Numbered from the stretch's first letter, positions 1 through 8,143 are shown. The stretch: DNA of 11,229 bases from Desulfobacteraceae bacterium (GCA_011390985.1 JAABRJ010000150.1:1-11229), one strand, 5' to 3'. Numbers and translations are program-made. Notes: generated from the sequence alone by a model not told the origin.

Positions 1-168
1 AATTTTCGTTTAAAATAGATTAAAACATAATAATTTAAAATGGTTATAAATTGATATTAAATCATGGCCGGTCTCAGCGGGTCCCAAAAGATTCACCCGG
101 CGCGACAGGCGAAAGTTCAAAATTTTTACCCAGTTTCGATCAAAAACCATTCAACATACTGAATTAGT

Positions 169-180
169 TGTAAATTTACA
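169..180. promoter_or_regulatory. Perfect 12-bp palindrome, possible operator
   Basis: TGTAAATTTACA is its own reverse complement over all 12 bases, with no spacer. The symmetry stops at the flanking bases (T at 168 and T at 181). A dyad of this size in a non-coding AT-rich stretch is typical of a dimeric repressor site, but palindromes also arise by chance in AT-rich DNA. I cannot assign it to a known regulator. Confidence 0.3.
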
Positions 181-191
181 TAAAAGGCGCC

Positions 192-209
192 GGTTCAATA
201 ATTTGAACC
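192..209. promoter_or_regulatory. Inverted repeat GGTTCAA-N4-TTGAACC
   Basis: The two 7-base arms (192-198 and 203-209) are perfect reverse complements around the loop TAAT. On the minus strand the hairpin is followed by GGCGCC and then TTTT, a poor terminator layout. It may instead be a second operator, lying 11 bases from the 169-180 palindrome. A related GTTCA/TGAAC pair occurs at 266-281. Confidence 0.3.
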
Positions 210-251
210 CGAAACCCCGCACGGCCATTTGCTTTTTCAAGTAGCTGAAAT

Positions 252-281
252 TAAAAATTATTCAGGTTCATGATTCTGAAC
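252..281 (-). terminator. Weak candidate terminator of the operon
   Basis: Read on the minus strand, two alternative 5-bp stems (TTCAG/CTGAA using 261-265 and 276-280, or GTTCA/TGAAC using 266-270 and 277-281) precede a T-rich run in TAATTTTTAATTT. The site lies about 75 bases after the stop codon of the last gene. The stem is short and AT-rich, so this is a suggestion only. Confidence 0.3.
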
Positions 282-353
282 TTGGCGGCTTGCAGCGGAT
301 TTCGGTCGCGGCGCCATCTGCAGCCGCGCCCGGGGTTGCAGCGGCCTTTGCGG

Positions 354-1229
354 TCACGTCTGCGGCGCCACATCCAGCAGCACGGACAGCATGTGTACGC
401 CGCCGCCCATCACCACCCCTTTCACCGGGGTGACGTCGCCGTAATCGCGCCCCCAGGCGAGGGTGATGTGGTTTTCACCGGCGACCTGGTTGTTGGTGGG
501 GTCCAGGTCCACCCAGCCGGCATTCGGCACGAACAGGGAGACCCAGGCGTGGGAGGCGTCCGCGCCGATCAGCTTCGGTTTTCCAGGCGGCGGTTTGGTT
601 TCCAGGTAGCCGCTGACGTAGCGGGCCGCCAGCCCCAGGGCCCGCAGGCAGCCGATGGCCAAGTGGGCGAAATCCTGGCATACTCCTTTGCGGGTTGCCA
701 GCACCTGGTCCACGGTGGTGTCCACGGTCGTGGCCGACCGGTCGTAGGTGAATTCCGTGAAGATCCGTTGCATCAGGGCCATGGCTCCCGCCAGGACCGG
801 CGTCCCCGGAGGAAAGGAGGGCCGCGCATAGGCCAAGGCGCCGGGGGCGACCGCGGCCAGCGGGCTGCCAAAAACGAACTGGCAGGCCGCCAGTTCCGCC
901 GGATGCGCATGCGCGGCCAACCGCCGCATCACGTCTTCCCAGGGAGGGGTGCCTGCCGGTGCGGGTGTGACCGGCAGGTGCGTTTCCACAATGCTGGTGG
1001 CGGTCATGGTCAGCTCGTCATGAGGCTGCTGCACCATGAAGACGTATGCGATGTTGCCGAAGTAGTCCGTCCGGCGGTGCAGGTATTGGGGCTCGGGAAC
1101 GATGGCCAGTCGGTTCTGGACCACCCGCTGGGTGTCGGTTTCCCGGGGATGCAGAAACAGCTCGTTCTGAGAGAGGGAAGCCGGCTCCGAATAGCGGTAG
1201 GCGGTTTTGTGGGTGATGCGGTATTTCAT
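354..1229 (-). CDS. Transglutaminase-like (papain-fold) cysteine protease
   Basis: This 291-residue protein has the two-part layout of the bacterial transglutaminase-like family (COG1305). An N-terminal beta-rich transglutaminase_N-type domain covers about residues 1-85, opening with the characteristic YRITHKTAYRYS. The catalytic core spans about 150-250. The triad is visible: Cys184 in RKGVCQDFAHL, His227 in ADASHAWV and Asp243 in WVDLDPTNN. In bacteria this fold usually hydrolyses or transfers amide bonds rather than crosslinking proteins. No signal peptide is seen, so it is probably cytoplasmic. The start ATG (1227-1229) overlaps the TGA stop of the upstream ATP-grasp/alpha-E gene as ATGA. 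There is no clear ribosome binding site, so translational coupling is likely. It is the last gene of the operon. The family is certain; the substrate is unknown. The larger transglutaminase gene at 3812-7132 has the same kind of N-terminus. Confidence 0.93.
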   Translation of the reverse strand: MKYRITHKTAYRYSEPASLSQNELFLHPRETDTQRVVQNRLAIVPEPQYLHRRTDYFGNIAYVFMVQQPHDELTMTATSIVETHLPVTPAPAGTPPWEDVMRRLAAHAHPAELAACQFVFGSPLAAVAPGALAYARPSFPPGTPVLAGAMALMQRIFTEFTYDRSATTVDTTVDQVLATRKGVCQDFAHLAIGCLRALGLAARYVSGYLETKPPPGKPKLIGADASHAWVSLFVPNAGWVDLDPTNNQVAGENHITLAWGRDYGDVTPVKGVVMGGGVHMLSVLLDVAPQT

Positions 1230-3751
1230 GGCTGGCGGTCACGGATGAGCGTGGAGAAATGGGGCGTTGTCGGCACCCGGCTGAGGTAGTGGGCGCTGAT
1301 CTGCTGGGCGAATTCCTTGAGGCGCTTCTCCATGGCTTCGAGGAAGGCCGCCAATGAGGCATGGGGGGCGCTGCCTGGGGCGCAGCCTAACCCGGTGAGG
1401 TCCACCAGGCGCACGGCGGTGAGCATCTCCAGGGCCATGCGCTCCTCCGGGCTGGCGAAGCGCCGGTCGCTCTGGCGGGGCAGATGCGCCACGTGGTCGG
1501 CCAACCGGCTGAACTGGAAGGCCAGGGATTTGGGGTTGCTCTCGTCCACGAGCAGCAGGTCCAGCACCGGCGCCAGCTGAAAGGCCGTGCGGTAGCGGGC
1601 GCGGTAGGTCATGATGCTGTCGTAGACCTCCAAGAGGGCCTGCAGGGTGCTGCCGGATTCGGTGCAGACCGGGGTAAGACCGATACGGATCAGGCCGGTC
1701 TGGTTCATGGCGCGCTCCATCCGGCGCCCCATGTCCATGAAGCGCCACCCCAGGCCGCGGGTCATGCTCTCCATCGCCAGACCGCTGAAGGCGCTCAGGG
1801 TAAAGAGGGTGTCGTCTAAAAGCTCCAGCGGGTCGTTGGCCGGGGTGTCGGCAAAGCCTTCCAGGCGGTTGATCACCCGCCAGGAGTCCAGCGAGAGTCG
1901 GTCGCGCACATTGCGGGCCGCCTCCTGGACCCGCTTGAGAATGGCGACCACGCTTTCGGGCCGATCCCTGCGGTAGAGGGCGGCATTCAGATGGGCCCAC
2001 AGCTCGCGGTAGAGGGGGATGCCGTCATCGCCGGCCGGCGCCGGGGGAATGGTGTTGTCCGCCCTGAGAAGGTTCAACAGAAACGGCAGCTCGGGAATGT
2101 CTCCCGGGCGGGCCTCGCCGGCCAGCCGGCGGAAAACCGATCGCAGAAGCCGGATCAGTCCCTCGGCCCGCTCCAGGTAGCGGCCCAGCCACAGCAGGTG
2201 ATCCGCCACCCGGCTGGGCAGGTCGCTGCCGCGCCTGAAGTCGGCCACCGTCTGGAGCCCGCCCATGAGGCTGAAGGCCTCCACCGGCTGATCGGACAGC
2301 ACCCAGATGTCTTTGCTCTGCTGCCGCTCGGGGCAGTCTTCCGTCAGGGTCGCCACGTCCGCAGCGGTGACCGCCAGGCCGCCGGGCATGACCTCAAACC
2401 CCCGCGCGGTTGCGCAGGCAAAGACCCGCAACAGGGTGCAGCGGGTGCTGACCCCGCTTCCGTCCCAGGCGGCGACTGCAGCCGGATAGAGCGGGTCGCG
2501 CGCCATGAAGGCGTGGGGCGCGGCCTGCACCGCCGCCGCCAGGGCGTCAGGGGCAACGGCGGCCGCCGTGCGGTCCATGGCCGGGCCCACGATCAATCGC
2601 CCCAGATTCGCCAGCGTGTGGGTGCGGCCGTCGGCGGTGCCGCACCACCAGCCCGGGTGGTTTTCCAAAGCCAGATCCTCACCCATCAGCTGACGGCAAA
2701 GCGCGGGCAGGAAAACCGGCAGCGCCGGCGTATCGACAAACCCGCTGCCGATGGGGTTGACGATCTCGATGTTGCCCTCCCGGGAGACCTGGATCAGCCC
2801 CGCCACCCCGGTTGCCGTTTGCCGCCGCAGGGCAAAGGGATCGCTGCCCTCGTCCTCGGTGTGGCGGAAGATGGCCTCCACCGGCTCCAGGCCGGCCAGC
2901 TTGTTGAGGAACAGCCGGCCGTTGCGCACGGTCAGGTCCTGGCCTTCGACCAGCGGGTAGCCCAGGTAACGGGAGAGCAGGGCATGCTCGAAATAGATGC
3001 GGCTGTCCGGCCCCGGCGAGAGCAGCACGATGCCGGGATCCTCCCGCCGCCGGGAGGCCCGCTGGACCAGGCTGCGGTGAAAGGTCTGGAAAAAAGGGGC
3101 CAGCCGGCGGATCGGGGTCCTGTGGTAGAGCTCGGAGAAGACCCGCGAAATGACGATCCGGTTTTCCAGGGCATACCCCAGGCCGGCGGGGTTGGCGCCG
3201 TAATCCCGAAAAACCCGGAAGCGCCCGTCCGCTCCCCGGTAGAGATCCGCCGCGTAGTAGGTCAGAAACCGGCCTCCGGCGGGTTGGATGCCGTGGCAGG
3301 CGCGCAGAAAACTGGGGTTGGCAAAGACCAGCGCCGCGGGCAGCGCGCCGGTCTTGATCAGGTCCTGGGGTCCGTAGGTGTCGGCCAGGATCTTTTCCAG
3401 CAGAAGGGCCCGCTGCACCAGGCCAGCCTCCAGGCCCGCCCAGTCCCCTGCGGTGAGGGGCAGCGGGATCATTTCCAAGGCCCAGGGGGTCCCCCGCCCG
3501 CTGGGGTCGTCGAAGGGATTGAAGGTCGCCCCGTCCTCGTGGCGCATGCGCTTGACCCGCTCCTGGCGCATCTGGAGCACCTCCGGGCGCGTGGCATCCA
3601 ACGCCGCGATCAGCGGCTGCCAGTGCTCACGGGGGCTTCCCGGAGACGCAAACACCTCGCAATAGGCATCGCGCGGGAAGGCCAGCGCGTTGAACATGGA
3701 TGCCGGCGCGGGGCGCTGCGCGGCCGGGTCGCTGAGGTTTGCTTTGGTCAT
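1226..3751 (-). CDS. Circularly permuted ATP-grasp domain fused to alpha-E domain
   Basis: This 841-residue fusion has a COG2308-type circularly permuted ATP-grasp domain (DUF404/DUF407) at about residues 20-495 and a COG2307-type alpha-E helical domain (DUF403) at about 510-830. The ATP-grasp part is recognised by YALENR (193-198), LVEGQDL (267-273), FRHTEDEGSDP (295-305) and VMPGGL (454-459). The alpha-E part shows RYLERAE (524-530), ELWAHLN (583-589) and MGRRMERA (674-681). The same motifs occur in the standalone copies at 8261-9691 and 7169-8143. Against the standalone ATP-grasp, this copy has Gly389 where that copy has Lys372, Tyr184 for Asn167, and Glu299/Glu301 for Asp282/Asp284. It may therefore be a weak or non-catalytic partner. 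The ATG has a modest GAGG (3762-3765) 10 bases upstream; an in-frame Met19 has none. It is predicted to act in peptide-bond synthesis with the other operon products. Substrate unknown. Confidence 0.92.
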   Translation of the reverse strand: MTKANLSDPAAQRPAPASMFNALAFPRDAYCEVFASPGSPREHWQPLIAALDATRPEVLQMRQERVKRMRHEDGATFNPFDDPSGRGTPWALEMIPLPLTAGDWAGLEAGLVQRALLLEKILADTYGPQDLIKTGALPAALVFANPSFLRACHGIQPAGGRFLTYYAADLYRGADGRFRVFRDYGANPAGLGYALENRIVISRVFSELYHRTPIRRLAPFFQTFHRSLVQRASRRREDPGIVLLSPGPDSRIYFEHALLSRYLGYPLVEGQDLTVRNGRLFLNKLAGLEPVEAIFRHTEDEGSDPFALRRQTATGVAGLIQVSREGNIEIVNPIGSGFVDTPALPVFLPALCRQLMGEDLALENHPGWWCGTADGRTHTLANLGRLIVGPAMDRTAAAVAPDALAAAVQAAPHAFMARDPLYPAAVAAWDGSGVSTRCTLLRVFACATARGFEVMPGGLAVTAADVATLTEDCPERQQSKDIWVLSDQPVEAFSLMGGLQTVADFRRGSDLPSRVADHLLWLGRYLERAEGLIRLLRSVFRRLAGEARPGDIPELPFLLNLLRADNTIPPAPAGDDGIPLYRELWAHLNAALYRRDRPESVVAILKRVQEAARNVRDRLSLDSWRVINRLEGFADTPANDPLELLDDTLFTLSAFSGLAMESMTRGLGWRFMDMGRRMERAMNQTGLIRIGLTPVCTESGSTLQALLEVYDSIMTYRARYRTAFQLAPVLDLLLVDESNPKSLAFQFSRLADHVAHLPRQSDRRFASPEERMALEMLTAVRLVDLTGLGCAPGSAPHASLAAFLEAMEKRLKEFAQQISAHYLSRVPTTPHFSTLIRDRQP

Positions 3752-3777
3752 ACAGCCGATGCCTCGGGTGCGGGTGG

Positions 3778-3800
3778 CGGGCGCCCCCGTGGGGCGCCCG
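3778..3800 (-). promoter_or_regulatory. Strong intercistronic hairpin
   Basis: Positions 3778-3787 (CGGGCGCCCC) and 3791-3800 are perfect reverse complements around a 3-base loop, giving a 10-bp nearly all-GC stem. It lies 11 bases after the stop of the transglutaminase-DUF2126 gene and 26 bases before the start of the ATP-grasp/alpha-E gene. No T-run follows on either strand, so it is not a standard intrinsic terminator. An attenuator, an RNA-processing site or a 3'-end stabiliser that sets different levels of the two operon halves is more likely. Confidence 0.55.
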
Positions 3801-3811
3801 GGGCGGTCTAT

Positions 3812-6800
3812 TTACCCCGTCTGGCGCCGCAAATCAAGGGTATAGGGGAACCAGGGGTTGGTTTCGGCTGCCGGGATCGTCGCGCGGCTGCCGGGGGTGT
3901 GCCCGCCGGCAACGAAGCGTGCGTTGCGCCGGCCTTCTGCCTCGTAAGCGTTGACGGGAAAAACGTCATGGTGGCGTCCGCCCGGATGTCCCACATGGTA
4001 GGCGCAGCCGCCCACGGACCGGCCGGACCAGGTGTCGAAGAGGTCGATCGTCAGGGGGGTGTGCACGCCGATGGTGGGGTGCAGGCAAGCCGGCGGCTGC
4101 CAGGCCCGATAGCGGATGCCGGCCACGAACACGCCCTCCGCGGTGGTCGGCTGCAGGGGTACGCGCCGCCGGTTGCAGGTGACGATGTGGCGTTCCCCGG
4201 TCATGCCGGAGACCTTGACCTGCAGCCGCTCCACCGAGGAGTCCACGTAGCGGGCGGTCCCCCCGCCGCCGGGCTCCTCGCCCAGCACATGCCAGGGCTC
4301 CAGGGCCTGGCGCAGCTCGATCTGCATGCCCGCGCAGTCCACTTGGCCGTAAATCGGGAAGCGAAACTCGAAATGGGGGTGGAAAAAATCCATGGATACC
4401 GGGAAACCGGCCTGATCCAGGGTTTTGAGCACGTTCGCAAAATCATCCTGCAAGGGGTGGGGCAGCATGAAGCGGTCATGCAGCCGTGTGCCCCAGCGCA
4501 CCAGGTCCCGGCGATAGGGGGTTTGCCAGAACCAGGCCACAAAGATGCGCAGCAGCAACTGCTGGGCCAGGCTCATGCGGGCGTGGGGCGGCATCTCAAA
4601 GGCGCGAAACTCCAGCAGCCCCAGCCTTCCGGCGGCGCTGTCGGGCGAGTAGAGCTTGTCGATGCAGAATTCGGCCCGGTGGGTGTTGCCGCTGACGTCC
4701 ACCAGCAGGTGGCGGAACAGGCGGTCCACCAGCCACGGCGGACACGGCCGGTCCGGACCCGTTTGGCGCTCCAGTTCGGCAAAGGCGATCTCCAGTTCAT
4801 AGAGGCTGTCGTGCCGGGCTTCGTCGATGCGCGGCTGCTGGCTGGTGGGGCCGATGAAGAGCCCGGAAAAAAGAAATGAGAGCGACGGGTGGTTGTTCCA
4901 GAAGGTCACGAAGCTGCGCAGCAGGTCCGGCCGTCGCAGGAAGGGGCTGTCCGCCGGCGTGTCGCCGCCGATGATGATGTGGTTGCCGCCGCCGGTGCCG
5001 GTGTGGCGGCCGTCCAGCATGAACTTTTCAGTGCCCAGGCGGGTCTGACGGGCCGTTTCGTAAAGCGTCGTGGTGCACTCCACCAGCTCCCGCCAGCTGT
5101 GCATGGGCTGGATGTTGACCTCGATGACCCCGGGGTCCGGGGTGATCTTGAGACTTTCCAGGCGCGGGTCGTGGGGCGGCGTGTAGCCTTCGATCACCAC
5201 CGGCAGCCCGGTCTGGGCGGCGGTGGCTTCGATGGCGGCCACCAGTTCCAAATACCCTTCCAGGGCGGTCACCGGCGGCATGAACACATACAACCGACCC
5301 TCGCGGGGTTGAATGCAGAGGGCCGTTCGGATCACCCAGCCGGCGGATTCGCCGGGCACCGGCGCCGGGTCGTCAAAGGGTTTGGGCTGGGTGCGGACAC
5401 TCTCGCCGATCTTCTCCGCCGGCCGTCCCTGCAGCGACTGCTGACCCGCGTGCAGGTCCGGCAGCGGCCCGCGGTCGGCCATGGGGTCCAGGGGGTGGTC
5501 GTAGGGAAAGTCCGCTTTGGAAACCCAGGGCAGCGATTCCAGTGGCAACCGCAGCCCGGCAGGCGAATCGCCGGGCAGGAGGAACATGTGATCCCCCCGG
5601 AAGGGCCATGGCCCGCTTTTCCAGGAGCCGTATTGCAGGGGCAGGACGTAGCCCGCCACCGCCCCCAGTCCGCGCTGAAAGGCGTGCACCATGCGCGTCC
5701 GGGCCTCGGGATCTTCCAGGCGGGGGTCGCTGGGGTCCACGTTGATCGGCAGCCGCTGCTCCTTGTGCAGGTAATACAGGATGTCCTCGTAGCCTTCGCG
5801 GATGTAGCGCCGGCTGACCCCCAGGGCGTCGGCCAGGGTTTCGATGAAGGCCCTGGCCTCGGCGACGCCGAAACCATAATCTTTGGAGACGTCGGCCATC
5901 CACCGGTCGTCGCACCACACCGGCCGGCCGTCTTTGCGCCAGAAGCACCCCAGGGCCCAGCGGGGCAAGGATTCGCCCGGGTACCATTTCCCCTGGCCGC
6001 AGTGCAGCAGCCCGCCGGGGGCCCACTTTTGGCGCAGCCGCTTGATCAGGGTCTCGGCCAGCTGCTGCTTCTCCTTGCCCAGGGCCGCGGTGTTCCACTG
6101 GGCGCCGTCCATATCGTCGATGGAGACGAAGGTGGGTTCCCCGCCCATGGTCAGGCGGACATCCGCCGCCGCCAGCTCACGGTCCACCCGCTCTCCCAGT
6201 TCCACGATGGCCGTCCAGACCTCCTCCGGGTAGGGCCGCGTGGAGCGGGGCGCTTCCCGAATGCGCCGCACGCTCATGCTGTGGCTGAAATCCACCTCGC
6301 ATTCGTCCAGGGCGCCGGTGATCGGGGCCGCGCTCTGGGGCTCCGGCGAACAGGCCAGGGGAATGTGCCCCTCGCCGGCAAAAAGCCCCGAAGTGGGGTC
6401 CATCCCCACCCATCCGGCCCCGGGCAGGTAAACTTCGGTCCAGGCGTGCAGGTCGGTGAAGTCGGCTTCCGGCCCGGACGGGCCGTCCAGGGATTTGACA
6501 TCCGGCGCGAGCTGGATCAGGTAGCCGGAGACGAAGCGGGCGGCCAGGCCCAGATGGCGCAGGATGTTCACCAGCAGCCAGGCCGAGTCGCGGCACGAGC
6601 CGCTGCCCAGCTCCAGGGTCTCTTCGCAGGGCTGCACATTGGGTTCCATACGGATCAGATAGCGGATGTCGCGGCTCAGCTGTTGGTTCAGATCGACCAG
6701 GAAATTGTTGGTCGGTTTGGGGCTGCGGTCGACCTCCGCCAGGTAGGCCGTGAGCTTGGCGCCCGCCGGCTCTACGGCCAGATAGGGCGTTAGATCCGCC

Positions 6801-7132
6801 TTGAGCTTGGGGGCATAGTCGAAGGGATAGGTTTCGGCATCGGGCTCCAGAAAAAAATCGAAGGGGTTGATGATGATCATCTCCGCCACCAGATCGACCT
6901 CCACCTGAAACGTGGTCGTTTTTTGCGGAAACACCAGGCGCCCCAGGTAGTTGCTGAACGGGTCCTGCTGCCAGTTGAGAAAATGGGCTTGCGGCATGAC
7001 GGTCATCGAATAGCTCAGGATCGGCGTCCGGCAATGGGGCGCCGGTCGCAGCCGGACGACGTGGGGCGAGAGGGCGACCTGCCGGTCGTAGCGGTAGGAA
7101 GTCTTGTGGTTCAGGGCGACATGGATTCCCAC
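3812..7132 (-). CDS. Transglutaminase-like protease fused to DUF2126 putative amidoligase
   Basis: This 1106-residue protein starts with a transglutaminase_N-type domain (about 1-100, NHKTSYRYDR) and a papain-like core (about 155-265). The triad is Cys180 in GSGSCRDSAW, His229 in TDLHAWTEVY and Asp245 in VGMDPTSG. From about residue 295 to the end runs the long COG4196/DUF2126 region, listed as a putative amidoligase. It contains LTMGGEPTFVS (327-337), GQGKWYPGE (379-387), EVNIQP (671-676) and GTGGGNHIIIGGD (712-724). One chain would thus carry both an amide-cutting or transferring domain and an amide-forming domain. The length is usual for this fusion family and no break is seen. The start is GTG (7130-7132), supported by GAAAGGA (7139-7145) six bases upstream; the first internal Met is residue 43, inside the domain. 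It lies 36 bases after the alpha-E gene. No signal peptide is seen. Family certain, reaction predicted only. Confidence 0.94.
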   Translation of the reverse strand: MGIHVALNHKTSYRYDRQVALSPHVVRLRPAPHCRTPILSYSMTVMPQAHFLNWQQDPFSNYLGRLVFPQKTTTFQVEVDLVAEMIIINPFDFFLEPDAETYPFDYAPKLKADLTPYLAVEPAGAKLTAYLAEVDRSPKPTNNFLVDLNQQLSRDIRYLIRMEPNVQPCEETLELGSGSCRDSAWLLVNILRHLGLAARFVSGYLIQLAPDVKSLDGPSGPEADFTDLHAWTEVYLPGAGWVGMDPTSGLFAGEGHIPLACSPEPQSAAPITGALDECEVDFSHSMSVRRIREAPRSTRPYPEEVWTAIVELGERVDRELAAADVRLTMGGEPTFVSIDDMDGAQWNTAALGKEKQQLAETLIKRLRQKWAPGGLLHCGQGKWYPGESLPRWALGCFWRKDGRPVWCDDRWMADVSKDYGFGVAEARAFIETLADALGVSRRYIREGYEDILYYLHKEQRLPINVDPSDPRLEDPEARTRMVHAFQRGLGAVAGYVLPLQYGSWKSGPWPFRGDHMFLLPGDSPAGLRLPLESLPWVSKADFPYDHPLDPMADRGPLPDLHAGQQSLQGRPAEKIGESVRTQPKPFDDPAPVPGESAGWVIRTALCIQPREGRLYVFMPPVTALEGYLELVAAIEATAAQTGLPVVIEGYTPPHDPRLESLKITPDPGVIEVNIQPMHSWRELVECTTTLYETARQTRLGTEKFMLDGRHTGTGGGNHIIIGGDTPADSPFLRRPDLLRSFVTFWNNHPSLSFLFSGLFIGPTSQQPRIDEARHDSLYELEIAFAELERQTGPDRPCPPWLVDRLFRHLLVDVSGNTHRAEFCIDKLYSPDSAAGRLGLLEFRAFEMPPHARMSLAQQLLLRIFVAWFWQTPYRRDLVRWGTRLHDRFMLPHPLQDDFANVLKTLDQAGFPVSMDFFHPHFEFRFPIYGQVDCAGMQIELRQALEPWHVLGEEPGGGGTARYVDSSVERLQVKVSGMTGERHIVTCNRRRVPLQPTTAEGVFVAGIRYRAWQPPACLHPTIGVHTPLTIDLFDTWSGRSVGGCAYHVGHPGGRHHDVFPVNAYEAEGRRNARFVAGGHTPGSRATIPAAETNPWFPYTLDLRRQTG

Positions 7133-7138
7133 GGGCGG

Positions 7139-7145
7139 TCCTTTC
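7139..7145 (-). promoter_or_regulatory. Ribosome binding site that fixes a GTG start
   Basis: GAAAGGA on the minus strand lies six bases upstream of the GTG at 7130-7132. It supports GTG as the true start of the transglutaminase-DUF2126 gene, since the first in-frame ATG would remove 42 conserved residues. Confidence 0.75.
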
Positions 7146-7168
7146 TGTGAATCGGGGGCGGCGGCAGG

Positions 7169-8143
7169 CTACTGCTCGTTGGTGGCGGCCTCGATCAGGG
7201 GCTTGAGGTTGAAGAAGGTGCTGCCGATGGCGGCGTCCACCTGGTTGAGCCGGGTTTGCAGGCCGTCCAGGAACTCGTGCATGCCATGCGCGATGACCTC
7301 GTCGATGTCGGTGTACTCCAGGTCGGCCTTGAGGCGCCCCAGCCGCTTTTCGGCGGTGTTGTTGGCGGATCCCAGCGGTGAGCCGTCGATGCGGTGCAGG
7401 CAGATCTGCGCCTTGGCGATGCAGTGGCGGATGGAGCGCGGAAACTGGCCGTCGAAAATCAAAAAATTGGCCACATTGCGGGGCGTGATGTGGTGATGCT
7501 CTTTGCGGAACATTTCGAAGGCGCTGGCGGATTTGAGCACCGCCGTCCACTGGATGTTGTCGATGGGGCTGTTCACCAGGTCCGCCTGGGGCAGCAGCAT
7601 GAAGTACTTGACATCCAGGATCCGCGAGGTTTTGTCCGCGCGCTCGATCATCATGCCGATGCGGGCGAAGTTCCAGGCCTCGCCATGGCTCATGGTGGAG
7701 TCCATCAGGCCGGTGAAGAGGTGGCTGCGCATCTGGATGATCTTGAAAAATCGGTGGGGATCGGCCAGGGCCAGGTCCGGGCTGCCGTTGTCGGCCAGCT
7801 CCAGATAAAACGTGTTCAGGTGCTCCCACATCTCCGATGAGATGATCTCGCGGATCGAACGGCCGTTTTCGCGCGCCGCCGCCAGGCAGGTCAGGATGGC
7901 GTTGGGGTAGTTGCGGTCAAAGGTCAGAAAGCGGCTCACCGCCGCCTGGGTATAGTCCGGGTAATTTTTTTCGAACAGCTCCTGGTCGCCGGTGATCATC
8001 ACCAGCGGCTCCCAGTGCTTGCCCTTTTCCGAAGGCATGTCCAGCAGCAGGTTGAGGTTGACGCTGATGAAGCGGGCGACGTTTTCGGCCCGTTCGATAT
8101 AGCGGCACATCCAGTAGATCGCGTTGGCCACACGGCTGAGCAT
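7169..8143 (-). CDS. Standalone alpha-E domain protein (DUF403, COG2307)
   Basis: This 324-residue, mostly helical protein matches the alpha-E family over its full length. It opens with MLSRVANAIYWMCRYIERAE, where RYIERAE (14-20) is the family signature. It also has SEMWEHLN (103-110) and a second internal signature RIGMMIERAD (161-170). All three motifs recur in the C-terminal half of the fusion protein at 1226-3751. The alpha-E domain has no proven enzymatic activity. It was named for conserved glutamate-containing helices and occurs almost always beside or fused to the COG2308 ATP-grasp, so it is probably a partner of that ligase. No signal peptide or membrane segment is evident. The ATG has AGGAG (8152-8156) eight bases upstream. 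The gene starts 117 bases after the ATP-grasp gene, with a hairpin in the gap. Confidence 0.93.
   Translation of the reverse strand: MLSRVANAIYWMCRYIERAENVARFISVNLNLLLDMPSEKGKHWEPLVMITGDQELFEKNYPDYTQAAVSRFLTFDRNYPNAILTCLAAARENGRSIREIISSEMWEHLNTFYLELADNGSPDLALADPHRFFKIIQMRSHLFTGLMDSTMSHGEAWNFARIGMMIERADKTSRILDVKYFMLLPQADLVNSPIDNIQWTAVLKSASAFEMFRKEHHHITPRNVANFLIFDGQFPRSIRHCIAKAQICLHRIDGSPLGSANNTAEKRLGRLKADLEYTDIDEVIAHGMHEFLDGLQTRLNQVDAAIGSTFFNLKPLIEAATNEQ

Larger units (their letters stand above)
1..353. other. AT-rich intergenic region downstream of the operon, no gene seen
   Basis: I find no credible coding region here. The first 280 bases or so are AT-rich, in sharp contrast to the GC-rich genes that follow, although 65-115 and 181-230 are locally GC-richer. 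The stretch contains a perfect 12-bp palindrome (169-180), a 7-bp inverted repeat with a 4-base loop (192-209) and a weak hairpin followed by a T-rich run on the minus strand (252-281). It lies downstream of the last operon gene. It could hold that operon's 3' end and the promoter of a leftward gene beyond the window edge. No convincing -35/-10 pair could be assigned. The 300-353 part is GC-rich 3' untranslated sequence. Confidence 0.7.

Noticed and set aside
270..1289. 339-codon plus-strand frame beginning in the AT-rich region
   Set aside because: It is antisense to the complete transglutaminase-like gene and its product shows no family features.
3778..3800. Intrinsic terminator ending the first gene set
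   Set aside because: The stem is strong but no T-run follows on either strand, so I list it as a regulatory hairpin and not a terminator.
1991..4879. Very long plus-strand open frame (962 codons) opposite the ATP-grasp/alpha-E and DUF2126 genes
   Set aside because: Its product is rich in G, R, Q, A and P with no recognisable motifs, and it runs across the 3752-3811 gene gap. High GC makes stop codons rare on the opposite strand of real genes. The minus-strand frames carry clear family motifs.
4889..6793. 634-codon plus-strand open frame inside the transglutaminase-DUF2126 gene
   Set aside because: Antisense shadow with low-complexity composition. The minus strand encodes a conserved triad and DUF2126 motifs here.
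6177..7829. 550-codon minus-strand frame overlapping the alpha-E and DUF2126 genes
   Set aside because: It is a shifted-frame, P/G/R-rich translation of the two real genes and does not indicate a frameshift, since both real frames are intact.
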